Assembly (NCBI GenBank): GCA_963747345.1
Contig: CAVVFA010000030.1
Span: forward strand, 248,001-312,000
DNA: 64,000 bases
Origin: GCA-2746795 sp963747345
Lineage (GTDB): Bacteria; Chloroflexota; Anaerolineae; Promineifilales; Promineifilaceae
Direction: 5' to 3'
In this document: positions 47,578 to 55,728 of the stretch, in pieces
Layout of the letters: each line of letters opens with the position of its first letter
Numbering within the stretch: position 1 is the first letter of the stretch
Notes under the pieces: generated by a model
Database searches by the model: none
What the model was told of the DNA's origin: nothing
What the model saw: only the letters and a program-made list of their open reading frames with translations
Made by a program: the position numbers and the translations under genes

Positions 47578-48926
47578 TTAACGATTTACGATTCAGAGGA
47601 TTAATGATCAACGTATTAAAGATTAGTGCGTATCGCTGGCCTAAAATCTTTAATCTTCAATTTTTAATCTTAATTTTTTTATTTCTCACAGCTTGTACGA
47701 GCCAACCTACGCAAGAAACCATCTCCTTCATGGTGTTTGGTGATCCGGCAGAATACAACGCCTACAAGGAACTGGTGGATGCGTTTAACGGCAGCCAGGC
47801 AGAGGTGGTGGTGGAGTTAACCCACGTGCCATCGCCCAAAGAGTACCGCACGCGGCTGGTGACGGAGTTTGCCGCCGGCACACCATCCGACGTAACGCTG
47901 ATGAACTATCGCCGCTACGCCAGTTTTGCCGCCAATGATATGCTCGCGCCGCTTGGCCCGTTTTTGGCAGAAAGTGATCTCATCAGCCTGGAAGATTTTT
48001 ACCCCGTGGCGACGGATGCCTTCATGTGGCAAGGGGAACTGATGTGCATCCCGCAAAACATTTCCAGTCTGGTGGTGTATTACAACGAAGATTTATTTGA
48101 TGCCGCCGGACTCCCCTATCCGGCTGACAAGTGGACGTGGGCTGAGTTTGTGCAAACGGCCGTTTCCCTCACTCGAGACACCGACGCAGACGGCACCATC
48201 GACCAGTACGGGCTCGGCATTGAACCCTCTCTGTTCCGGCTGGCTCCGTTTGTGTGGCAAAACGATGCGCCCATCGTCGATGATGACGTGCAGCCCACCC
48301 GCCTCACATTGACGCGCCCCCCGTCACTGGCGGCATTTCAATGGTTCACCGACCTGCATAACGTGCATGGCGTCGTGCCGGGGCGCGTAGAAGAAGCCGC
48401 GCAGGACAGCGAAAGCCGCTTCCTGGCCGGAACCACCGCCATGTACCTCAACAGTCGGCGCGGCGTGCCAACCTACCGCGAAATCGACTCGTTCACCTGG
48501 GATGTGGCCTCACTGCCGAACAACAAAACATCTGCGGGCATTCTCCACTCCGACGCCTACTGCCTCTCGCAAACAACCGTCAACAAAGAAGCGGCGTGGC
48601 AGTTTATCGAATTTGCGAATTCAGTTGAAGGGCAAACCATCATTGCCGGTTCAGGGCGAACCGTGCCGTCGCTCATCGCTGTGGCTCAGTCTGACGCCTT
48701 CTTAAACCCCAGCCAGCCGCCCAGCCGCGCCCACGTGTATCTGGACAATGCCAGCGTGATGCGGCGCGTGCCTGTCATCAGCACCTGGGAAGAAATCGAA
48801 AGTGTGGCCGACGAGGAAATCGAACGCGCCTTCTACGGCGACATCACTGTCGAAGAAGCCGCAAATCTGGCTTTCTGGCGTACGGAGGAATACTTTTTTA
48901 TGGGGGAAACGGCCGTTACTCGTTAA
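47574..48926 (+). CDS. ABC transporter sugar-binding lipoprotein
   Basis: 450 residues. Signal sequence of about 40 residues ends in LFLTACTSQ, so it is membrane-anchored. Extracellular solute-binding family 1 body: FMVFGDPAEYNAYKELVDAF, TEFAAGTPSDVTLM, WQGELMCIPQNISSLVVYYN, and the C-terminal AAWQFIEFANSVEGQ. The first eight codons (MINDLRFR) are a GATTAAC-type heptamer repeat, so the signal peptide's start was rewritten by a repeat. A run of ATCTTTAATC-like words continues through the hydrophobic core. Confidence 0.88.
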   Translation: MINDLRFRGLMINVLKISAYRWPKIFNLQFLILIFLFLTACTSQPTQETISFMVFGDPAEYNAYKELVDAFNGSQAEVVVELTHVPSPKEYRTRLVTEFAAGTPSDVTLMNYRRYASFAANDMLAPLGPFLAESDLISLEDFYPVATDAFMWQGELMCIPQNISSLVVYYNEDLFDAAGLPYPADKWTWAEFVQTAVSLTRDTDADGTIDQYGLGIEPSLFRLAPFVWQNDAPIVDDDVQPTRLTLTRPPSLAAFQWFTDLHNVHGVVPGRVEEAAQDSESRFLAGTTAMYLNSRRGVPTYREIDSFTWDVASLPNNKTSAGILHSDAYCLSQTTVNKEAAWQFIEFANSVEGQTIIAGSGRTVPSLIAVAQSDAFLNPSQPPSRAHVYLDNASVMRRVPVISTWEEIESVADEEIERAFYGDITVEEAANLAFWRTEEYFFMGETAVTR

Positions 48927-48952
48927 TCAATTGAAACCCTGCCACAAGGTAA

Positions 48953-48985
48953 TGCCCGACTAGAACCTTAAATTCTAATCGGGCA
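48953..48985. terminator. Hairpin between convergent genes
   Basis: TGCCCGACTAGAA at 48953-48965 pairs with TTCTAATCGGGCA at 48973-48985 with one mismatch. It lies between the sugar-binding lipoprotein (plus) and the SPFH gene (minus). A palindrome copy follows at 49005. Confidence 0.65.
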
Positions 48986-49012
48986 GTTTAGAAATTTGGG
49001 GCTAAACGGCCG

Positions 49013-50806
49013 TTATCCCCCAACTTCTCCATTATCAACAGGCTGGGGCTGTGTCTTTTCCAGGAGCATCAAACCCATCAAGCCATCGATCATGCCTGTG
49101 CCGCTGCCATTACCACTCACCGACACATCCGGCACAATGCGCACACCCTGGTCGCCCACAATCTGCATCATTTGCAACGTGGTATAGCCATGTGTTCCCA
49201 GTGCGTTTACACCATCACGATACGCTTCTGCTTTGGCCTGACCCGTCCGCCGAATGGCTTCTGCCTCACCAGCCGCGCGTAACTTCGTCGCTTGCGCTTC
49301 ACCGCCAGCCCGTTTAATGGCTGCCTGCGCTTGCAGTTCCGCAATCTGCACCCCTTGTTCAGACGTTACCATGTCCCGTTGAATATCTGCCAGGGCGGTG
49401 GCGCGAACCAGGTCTTGCCGTTCGTCTTGGGCCAGCTTTTGCGTTTCGTATGTTTTACGCTCTTCTTCCGCAATCTTGCGGTTGGTTTGCGTGAGCATCA
49501 GTTCATCAGGCGGGGTGATATCACCCAGAAGCGTGTCCAAAGCCTGCACGTCGTACGCGCTGATGGCGCGACGGATATGGTCGGTGGCTTCTTCCTGGCG
49601 CTCACTACGGGCGCTCAAGAAGTCCAGCACCGTATATTCCTGAGCCGAGTTGCGGAAGTAGTTGCCCACAATCGGCTGCAACACATGGTCTACCAGATTT
49701 TGCACCGAGCCGACCCGCGAAATCACCTTGGGCGCTTCAGGCGCACCGATGTGGATAATTTGAGCCACGTCCAGATTGAAGGCGAAACCATCCTTTGACC
49801 GTACAGTTATGGGCGACAGATGCGCGTCATACTTGTGCGCTTCGGTGCGTCCGGCCCAATTGAGCACGATGTTGGTGGTGGGAACCAGTTCCACTTTCAT
49901 GACACGGGTGTTGATGGGGTGCTTGCCGGGATACAACGGCGTTACCCACACACCTTTATGGCCTGGATCAACCAGATTGCCGTGCTTGAAGCCGTCGCCG
50001 CTCACATCCATGTGGGCTTTACCCACGAAGGCGATGACGATGCCCACATGTCCAATCGGAATTTCAGTCATCGGGAACTGTTCCACATGGACAAACCAGG
50101 GGTTCAAGTTCCAGGAACCGGAAAGTAACACATCTTCTTGTAAGCCACGCCGTCCACCGTTGTTAAGGAAGGTTTGCGCATCCTGGAAGCTGTTATGATC
50201 CTGTATGATGGGACCAGCGATTTCGCCATTATCAATAGGCTGACCGTCTAAAGTAGTGACAATACCCACTTTGTCTGGCTCGATTTGATAGACGAGCAAA
50301 TCACGGGCAGGCATGTTGTGCTTATCCGCATTGTCGGTGCTAATGACAGTAAACAGTGCCGGGTTGATGCGGTAGGTACCAGCCGTGAGAATCGCCAACT
50401 GCCGCCCTTGCTCGCCACCGTTCATCAAGAATTGGGCGGCATCCTGGAAGTTATGACTTTCCACCACTTTGCCTAAGATGCGATGGGCGGGCGTCGGACT
50501 GCCATCGGCAGCGACGACCAGTCCAATTTGACCTTGCGGGATGATGGTAACGGCCGTTTTCTTGACAGTGAATCGCCAGGGATAAAAGCCAAAATGCCAG
50601 CCAGGAGCCAGGGTTTGTGCCTGATAACCCGCCTCGCCTTTGAGGGCGATATGCCGCCCAGGAGGCAGCCGGGGGCCGAACTTTTTAATGACGACGCCGA
50701 CTTCGCGTTCATTGATAACCACCAGGCCTAACAAGGATTTGCTGAAGAGCAAAAGAATGAATAGGCCGACTAATACAATACCCATAACCGTTAAAAACGT
50801 TACCAT
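49013..50806 (-). CDS. SPFH/Band 7 membrane protein with duplicated N-terminal module
   Basis: 597 residues. One N-terminal helix (TFLTVMGIVLVGLFILLLF). Then a pair of related modules of about 100 residues: HNFQDAAQFLMNGGEQGRQLAILTAGTYRINP and HNSFQDAQTFLNNGGRRGLQEDVLLSGSWNLNP. An SPFH domain follows (VKVELVPTTNIVLNW to DLLSARSERQ-type region) and a long coiled coil (KIAEEERKTYETQKLAQDERQ through AAIKRAGGEAQATKLRAAGEAEA). The C-terminus is Gly-rich. It probably forms a membrane oligomer of the flotillin type. Confidence 0.9.
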   Translation of the reverse strand: MVTFLTVMGIVLVGLFILLLFSKSLLGLVVINEREVGVVIKKFGPRLPPGRHIALKGEAGYQAQTLAPGWHFGFYPWRFTVKKTAVTIIPQGQIGLVVAADGSPTPAHRILGKVVESHNFQDAAQFLMNGGEQGRQLAILTAGTYRINPALFTVISTDNADKHNMPARDLLVYQIEPDKVGIVTTLDGQPIDNGEIAGPIIQDHNSFQDAQTFLNNGGRRGLQEDVLLSGSWNLNPWFVHVEQFPMTEIPIGHVGIVIAFVGKAHMDVSGDGFKHGNLVDPGHKGVWVTPLYPGKHPINTRVMKVELVPTTNIVLNWAGRTEAHKYDAHLSPITVRSKDGFAFNLDVAQIIHIGAPEAPKVISRVGSVQNLVDHVLQPIVGNYFRNSAQEYTVLDFLSARSERQEEATDHIRRAISAYDVQALDTLLGDITPPDELMLTQTNRKIAEEERKTYETQKLAQDERQDLVRATALADIQRDMVTSEQGVQIAELQAQAAIKRAGGEAQATKLRAAGEAEAIRRTGQAKAEAYRDGVNALGTHGYTTLQMMQIVGDQGVRIVPDVSVSGNGSGTGMIDGLMGLMLLEKTQPQPVDNGEVGG

Positions 50807-50900
50807 GTTGATAATCCTCTTGACGCACACAAAATAGAGACCGGCTTGCTGCTGCGCCATCCAGGCAAACCGAAATACGCTGCCAGCAACGACACAGGTC

Positions 50901-50935
50901 AGTTTGGATACCCGCCTTCGCGGGTATGACAGACA
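50901..50935. repeat. REP-like hairpin with the VIPAKAGIQ coding signature
   Basis: TACCCGC-CTTC-GCGGGTA at 50910-50927 flanked by sequence that, read on the minus strand, gives the peptide MSVIPAKAGIQT. That signature is familiar from REP-type repeats of Proteobacteria and is not a gene. The gap 50807-51267 also holds a short hairpin near 51029 and the cyclase stem-loop at 51195. Confidence 0.75.
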
Positions 50936-51194
50936 TGGGATGACTGTGTTGTTTCTGCTAGCTAGCAGAATATAAAAATGTGAAACGGCCGTTTCACACC
51001 AAAACAGAGTGATATAGGGGTTTCTAGGTGAGCGTTACGCTCAGGGAGGGAAGGAAAAAAGTTGGTTGCTATTCATAATCCACCACCACCGGGGCTGTTA
51101 CTATCTTGCTGATTCTCACGTCAAGCCCCTGTCGACGAGAGGAATATTGATGCTTATAATTAGGTGGGAAGAAAATAATGCTTCGACCCATATA

Positions 51195-51219
51195 CGGGGA
51201 ATATTAGCAATATTCCCCG
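51195..51219. promoter_or_regulatory. Perfect stem-loop upstream of the adenylate cyclase gene
   Basis: CGGGGAATATT at 51195-51205, three-base loop AGC, and the exact complement at 51209-51219. It lies 49 bases before the start codon. An operator for a dimeric repressor or an mRNA leader hairpin are both possible; nothing known is matched. Confidence 0.55.
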
Positions 51220-51267
51220 ATAATGTCAATATATTCCGGTCTGATTCCAGCACGACCCCTTTTTTAT

Positions 51268-52311
51268 ATGACTGAATCACTTGCTACCACATCCGCTAGC
51301 GTCTTGATTGTAGATGACAATCCGGTGAATTTGCGCTTGCTTATTCGTATTTTGACCGATATGGGTCATAAAGTGCGTCCGGCGAAGAACGGCCGTTTAG
51401 CCCTCGACTCTGCCCAATCTGCCCCACCCGACCTGATTATGCTCGACATCATGATGCCGGAGATGGACGGCTTTGAAGTACTGCGCGAACTCAAGCGAGA
51501 CCCCAACCTGCGCGATATTCCGGTACTCATCATCTCCGCGTTGGATGACATGCCCAGCGTGGTCAAAGGCATCAAACTCGGCGCGGACGATTACCTGCCC
51601 AAACCATTCGAGCAAATCTTGCTGAAAGCCCGCATCGAAGCCTGTCTGGAGAAAAAATCGCTGCGTGACCGCGAAAAAGAGTATTTACAGCAAATTGAAG
51701 CGGAGAAAAAGCGAGCAGACGAACTGCTGCATGTTATCCTGCCCGACCCGGTAGTGGCGGAATTGAAGGCCACGAATCAGGTGCAGCCGCGTCTTTACCA
51801 AAATGTGGCTGTCATGTTTGCCGATGTGGTCGGTTTTACGCCCTACAGCGAAAGCCATTCGCCACAGGATGTCATCAGCAATTTGCAAACAATGGTTGAA
51901 GCATATGAAACGATTGCCCTGGCATACAAGCTGCAAAAAATCAAGACGATTGGGGATGCCTTCATGGCAACGGGCGGCCTGCTCGTGCCCATGGAGAATC
52001 CGGTGGCGCAGTGCATCGCGGGCGGCCTGGAAATGATTGAGATGATGCACACCTTACCCGCCCAATGGCAGGTGCGCATTGGCATCCATGTGGGGCCGGT
52101 GATGGCGGGCATTGTGGGGCACCGGCAGTATTTGTTTGACGTGTGGGGGGATACGGTGAACACGGCGCAGCGCATCGAAAGTCATGGGCAGCCGGGGGCG
52201 ATCAACTTGAGTCGGGCGGCTTTTGCACAGGTGGATGGGGGGATAACGGCCGTTGCTATCCATACCATCCCCGTCAAAGGCAAAGGCTCCCTGGAAATCA
52301 TTCAAATCTAA
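51268..52311 (+). CDS. Response regulator with class III adenylate cyclase domain
   Basis: 347 residues. Receiver domain (VLIVDDNPVN, LIMLDIMMPEMDG with the phospho-Asp, VLIISALDD, LPKPFEQ), a coiled linker (residues 130-160), then a class III nucleotidyl cyclase: FADVVGFTPYSE with metal Asp, KTIGDAFMATGG, and FDVWGDTVNTAQRI with the Asn/Arg pair. Phosphorylation should switch cAMP (or cGMP) synthesis. ATG 51268 is preferred over a 15-residue upstream extension. The last 19 codons, from the palindrome (52245) on, are copied at 54435-54490. Confidence 0.92.
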   Translation: MTESLATTSASVLIVDDNPVNLRLLIRILTDMGHKVRPAKNGRLALDSAQSAPPDLIMLDIMMPEMDGFEVLRELKRDPNLRDIPVLIISALDDMPSVVKGIKLGADDYLPKPFEQILLKARIEACLEKKSLRDREKEYLQQIEAEKKRADELLHVILPDPVVAELKATNQVQPRLYQNVAVMFADVVGFTPYSESHSPQDVISNLQTMVEAYETIALAYKLQKIKTIGDAFMATGGLLVPMENPVAQCIAGGLEMIEMMHTLPAQWQVRIGIHVGPVMAGIVGHRQYLFDVWGDTVNTAQRIESHGQPGAINLSRAAFAQVDGGITAVAIHTIPVKGKGSLEIIQI

Positions 52312-52336
52312 AACACAATCACTATGGTTCGTAATT

Positions 52337-52711
52337 CTATTCTAGTTGTGTCCAGCCTTTGTGTTCTTTACCAATTTGCAAAGCTCCAAAAAGAAGAAGT
52401 GCGCTTAAAAAACCAGAAATTGATGAAACAAAGCTTAGTCCCGTCAGCAAACTTGTAATAAATGACAGAAAAGTTGTTGCCACAAAGCCCCAGAACCCCC
52501 ATTTCTTCCAACGAAACAAGGCGATTACGAAGATGATTCTCAGAATATTATCAAGTATAAAGTATGGAAATAACCAGACTGGTATGTTTGGATCAATCTC
52601 TCTGGCAGTTAGACTATTGCATAAATTGAATAGGATAAATAATGAATTTCCAAACAATAAAAAAACCAACCAAGCTGTAAGAAATTTATGCCTAATTTTT
52701 TGTGTCGTCAT
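52337..52711 (-). CDS. Four-helix membrane protein (cargo gene C of the EamA 3'-end array)
   Basis: 124 residues from the second ATG (52711). Four hydrophobic segments (WLVFLLFGNSLFILFNL, WLFPYFILDNILRIIFVIALF, WGFWGFVATTFLSFITSLL, and ISGFLSALLLFGALQIG). No family recognised. Positioned between a cyclase 3' end (52311) and an EamA 3' fragment (52749-52886). Confidence 0.65.
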   Translation of the reverse strand: MTTQKIRHKFLTAWLVFLLFGNSLFILFNLCNSLTAREIDPNIPVWLFPYFILDNILRIIFVIALFRWKKWGFWGFVATTFLSFITSLLTGLSFVSSISGFLSALLLFGALQIGKEHKGWTQLE

Positions 52712-52748
52712 GTACCGGCTCCTTTCCAAGAATTAATTTAATTTTAAC

Positions 52749-52896
52749 TTATTCACTACGTCTCGTCAGCACCACCAACCCCGCGAACAACAGGCCAATC
52801 CCCAACCAGGCTAGTGGCTCCAATGATTCGCCCACCACGAAAATACCCAAGAGGGCTGCGGTTAACGGTTCGGCTAGGGTGAGGGAATGGTTCGTT
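52749..52896 (-). repeat. EamA 3'-end copy (fragment 1) with degenerate palindrome
   Basis: 138 bp closely matching the last 46 codons and stop of the EamA transporter (54790-54927), no indels. At the position of the palindrome it reads ATGGTTCGTT, six of ten matching, keeping the CGTT half. The 3' end of the preceding lipoprotein gene continues through this site and uses a stop codon in EamA-derived sequence. Confidence 0.9.
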
Positions 52897-54238
52897 TTTG
52901 ACAATTATCTTCGCCGGGGAAATTAAATGGCGCACTTTCAGAATCAACTTGTGGCCCAACAAAGTTAACATCAATAGGAATTTGCTTATAGCTTTTATCC
53001 AGCGCATCAAATAAATAAAAATCCTCATTCGTGCGAAGCAAGAGTTGATCTACACTGCCTACCGCATGGACTTCATCAATTGGACCTTCTGGGAAATCAG
53101 CGGCAAAAAAAGAATCGAAAATAGATCCACTTTCTATATCTACCCAATAGATGTGCGTGGTGGTTGTGAAATTTTGCCATTCTCGACCTGCAAATACCAA
53201 TCGTGTCTCATCTAAACTCCACCAAATGTTGTCACCAGTTATTCCGCCAAAATCGCTTTCCGTCGGACTCACTTGATATAAACTGTTTGTGCTTGTATCA
53301 ACAATATCAACCCATCCGATGCCAGTTTCTCCTTGATCTTTACTTTGATAACCAGCATAAGCCACATAACGGCCGTTAGGAGACCAGACAATGTACTGAA
53401 TCCCAATCTTCTCCGTATGAAATGTTAATTGCTCACGCACATCACCATCAGGGGACGTCCGAAAGAGTTGTGTGAGGCCATCTTCATCTACATGTTTAAA
53501 TGCAAGCCACTGACTGTCTGGAGACCAAGCAAACGTATATGCCTTACCATCAGCTGTTAAAATCTGCGGGTTGCTCGAATCGGCTAGGTTTACAATGCCA
53601 ATATCTGTGAATTCCGCGTCTTCATAATACTGTTCGCCATATAAAATGTTATAAGCCAACCACTTCCCATCAGGGGATAGACGGGTCACTTCATTGTAGG
53701 CTCCTTCTGGTGAAAGCAATATTTCCCAATCCAAATCTGGTTTTTGCCAAACAATATCTCCATTTAGATTAACTAAACCCTGACTCGTGTAGATTTGACA
53801 TCCATCTCCATACCAAAGATCGCCAAATGGATGATCTATTTTCCCTCTAACTTGCCGTACATTAGCATTGCCAATATCTAAAATGGCTACAAAATCCCCC
53901 TGATCATCAAAATTACGGTAGCCGACTAGCGGGCCTTTCAAGAAAGCGCTTTCACCATCAAAATTTTCGCTTTTGACCTGATCTGGTATTACTTGTTCTG
54001 TCACAGGGGTCATTGTTTCTATTACTGGCGTGTTATGAATTAAAGTTGAAGTTGGCTCAGGTATCTCCGTAATTGTTTCCATTGGGGTATTCTCTGAAAT
54101 TCCAGCCGGATGCGTCGCTGTTGGCTCGGGGTTCTTTGTTTCAACATCTGTCGCTGTACAAGCAGCAAGAATAAAAATGATAATAAATAGAATTTTTCCG
54201 CTAAAAAATTTTATCTGGTTATTGATGGAAAACTTCAT
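52874..54238 (-). CDS. Lipoprotein with TolB-like beta-propeller (cargo gene B)
   Basis: 454 residues. Signal peptide ends in IFILAACTAT. Thr/Pro-rich linker (residues 30-90), then five or six propeller blades with SPDGKWLAYNI and SPNGRYVAYAG (PD40/TolB-type signatures) and WSPDSQWLAFKHVD. Exported and lipid-anchored, of unknown role. The last codons (RTIPSP) lie in a copy of the EamA 3' end, so the original C-terminus has been replaced or trimmed by the array formation. Comparing with the neighbours, it is AT-richer. Confidence 0.8.
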   Translation of the reverse strand: MKFSINNQIKFFSGKILFIIIFILAACTATDVETKNPEPTATHPAGISENTPMETITEIPEPTSTLIHNTPVIETMTPVTEQVIPDQVKSENFDGESAFLKGPLVGYRNFDDQGDFVAILDIGNANVRQVRGKIDHPFGDLWYGDGCQIYTSQGLVNLNGDIVWQKPDLDWEILLSPEGAYNEVTRLSPDGKWLAYNILYGEQYYEDAEFTDIGIVNLADSSNPQILTADGKAYTFAWSPDSQWLAFKHVDEDGLTQLFRTSPDGDVREQLTFHTEKIGIQYIVWSPNGRYVAYAGYQSKDQGETGIGWVDIVDTSTNSLYQVSPTESDFGGITGDNIWWSLDETRLVFAGREWQNFTTTTHIYWVDIESGSIFDSFFAADFPEGPIDEVHAVGSVDQLLLRTNEDFYLFDALDKSYKQIPIDVNFVGPQVDSESAPFNFPGEDNCQKRTIPSP

Positions 54239-54286
54239 GCGTTGTTCATCCTCGTTAGCTTTACTATTCAGTTCTATTCATTCCGA

Positions 54287-54490
54287 TTATTCATTACGTC
54301 GTGTCAGCACCACCAGCCCCGCGAATAACAGGCCAATGCCCAACCAGGCCAGCGGCTCCAGCGATTCACCCACTACGAAAATGCCTAAGAGGGCGGCGGT
54401 TAACGGTTCGGCTAGGGTGAGGGAAACGGCCGTTGCCACTCATACCATCCCCGTCAAAGGCAAAGGCTCTCTGGAAATCATCCAAATTCA
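54287..54490. repeat. Chimera of EamA 3' end and cyclase 3' end joined at AACGGCCGTT (fragment 2)
   Basis: 54287-54424 matches the last 46 codons and stop of EamA (minus strand). 54435-54490 matches the last 18 codons of the cyclase (plus strand, 52255-52309, HTIPVKGKGSLEIIQI). The shared palindrome at 54425-54434 is the exact joint. The stop-to-palindrome distance of the EamA part is 148 bases, identical to the parent gene. Confidence 0.95.
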
Positions 54491-54491
54491 A

Positions 54492-54755
54492 TCACCGTAA
54501 ATATTTTAATAGGGTGAAAAAAGATGAAATCATCGTTATCAAACCGCCAAAGAAAAATAATAATGCAAACAGGTATGATAGCAATTTTGAAACATCAGAC
54601 TCAGCCCAACCTTTCGGAGCTAATGGTCTCTGACGATTTTCTCTTTCCCAAAATTCATCCCATTTTTTCGTATCTTTCAGCATCTTATAGACTAAGAAAC
54701 AGCCAATGCTGAATGCAATTATTGAGATAATTAGCGGAAAAATTACGTCAATCAT
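54492..54755 (-). CDS. Small two-helix membrane protein (cargo gene A)
   Basis: 87 residues. Two hydrophobic segments (VIFPLIISIIAFSIGCFLVY and LLSYLFALLFFFGGLITMISSFF) separated by a cytoplasmic-type loop WDEFWERENRQRPLAPKGWAES. No family recognised. It lies between the EamA stop and the chimera fragment. It is unrelated in sequence to cargo genes B and C. Confidence 0.6.
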   Translation of the reverse strand: MIDVIFPLIISIIAFSIGCFLVYKMLKDTKKWDEFWERENRQRPLAPKGWAESDVSKLLSYLFALLFFFGGLITMISSFFTLLKYLR

Positions 54756-54789
54756 GATCTTCTACCTCTAAAATCAAACTGTGATTTCT

Positions 54790-55663
54790 TTATTCACTAC
54801 GCCTAGTCAATACCACCAGCCCCGCGAATAACAGGCCAATCCCCAACCAGGCCAGTGGCTCCAATGATTCGCCTACCACGAAAATGCCCAGGAGAGCGGC
54901 GGTTAACGGTTCGGCTAAGGTGAGGGAAACGGCCGTTGCTGAACTCACCGTCTTCAACCCAATTGTAAACAGCAAATAAGCACAAGCCAACGTGATCACG
55001 CCCAAATGGAGCGATACCACAAACCCGCTTGGCTCCGTTAGCCAGCTCATATCCAATACAAAGCAGAGCGGCAGCATCAACAGCGCCCCCAGGCCAAAAA
55101 CGACTCCCGCAACAACGGTAGACGGCCGTTCTCCGACCAAGAATTTACTGGCAATGGTATACACCGCATACGCCGCGCCTGCGCCCACCGCCAACAGCAT
55201 CCCGCCCACATCGACCTGAATGCTTTGGCCGCCGCCGATGAGCAGCGTGCAGCCCACAATCGCCAAACCTGTCGGCAATCGCCCACTGCCGCCCCGGCCA
55301 CGTCCGAAACACGATCCAGGTCAGCAATCCGGCCATAATCGGCGAACTACCGATGCCCACAATCGTGCCCATCGCCACGCCTGCTCGCGCCACACCCGCA
55401 AAAAACAAAAGTTGATAGCCCACCATCCCCAATACAGCCAAAACCAACGGCACAATCGGCCATCGACCGCCGTGCCGCCAGCCGCCACGCGCAAACATCA
55501 AGCCTGCCAACAGCGCCCCGCCCAGCACCATCCGCACCGTTCCCACCGCCAGCGGCGATGTGCCGGCTGGCGCAAAGGTTTGGGCCGTGCCAGTGGTCCC
55601 CCACAGTGTTGCGGCTAATAAAACAAACCAGGCGCCTGAGATTGTGCGGGATTTTGCGGCCAT
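54790..55663 (-). CDS. EamA/DMT-family transporter, one frameshift
   Basis: About 290 residues with ten membrane helices in two EamA repeats. First: WFVLLAATLWGTTGTAQTF, then VLAVLGMVGYQLLFFAGV, GIGSSPIMAGLLTW. Second: GMLLAVGAGAAYAVYTIAS, VFGLGALLMLPLCFVL, LACAYLLFTIGL, SSATAVSLTLAEPLTAALLGIFV. The frame breaks near 55273 (one extra base). DMT proteins export metabolites such as amino acids; the substrate is not apparent. Its last 148 bases recur at 52749 and 54287, and the palindrome at 54928 marks one boundary. Confidence 0.88.
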
Positions 55664-55672
55664 TAAAAGACT

Positions 55673-55728
55673 GAGATTGAAGATTGGAGATTGGGAGACC
55701 AATCTCTAATCTCCAATCTCTAATCTCT
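55673..55728. repeat. Inverted heptamer array between hydrolase and EamA genes
   Basis: Eight perfectly contiguous 7-base units: four of GAGATTG type (55673-55700) then four AATCTCT/AATCTCC (55701-55728). The two halves are reverse complements, giving a long hairpin. It overlaps the last codons and stop of the hydrolase gene. Confidence 0.9.

Noticed and set aside
50709..50936. 75-codon frame starting MSVIPAKAGIQ
   Set aside because: This is the familiar translation artefact of a REP hairpin.
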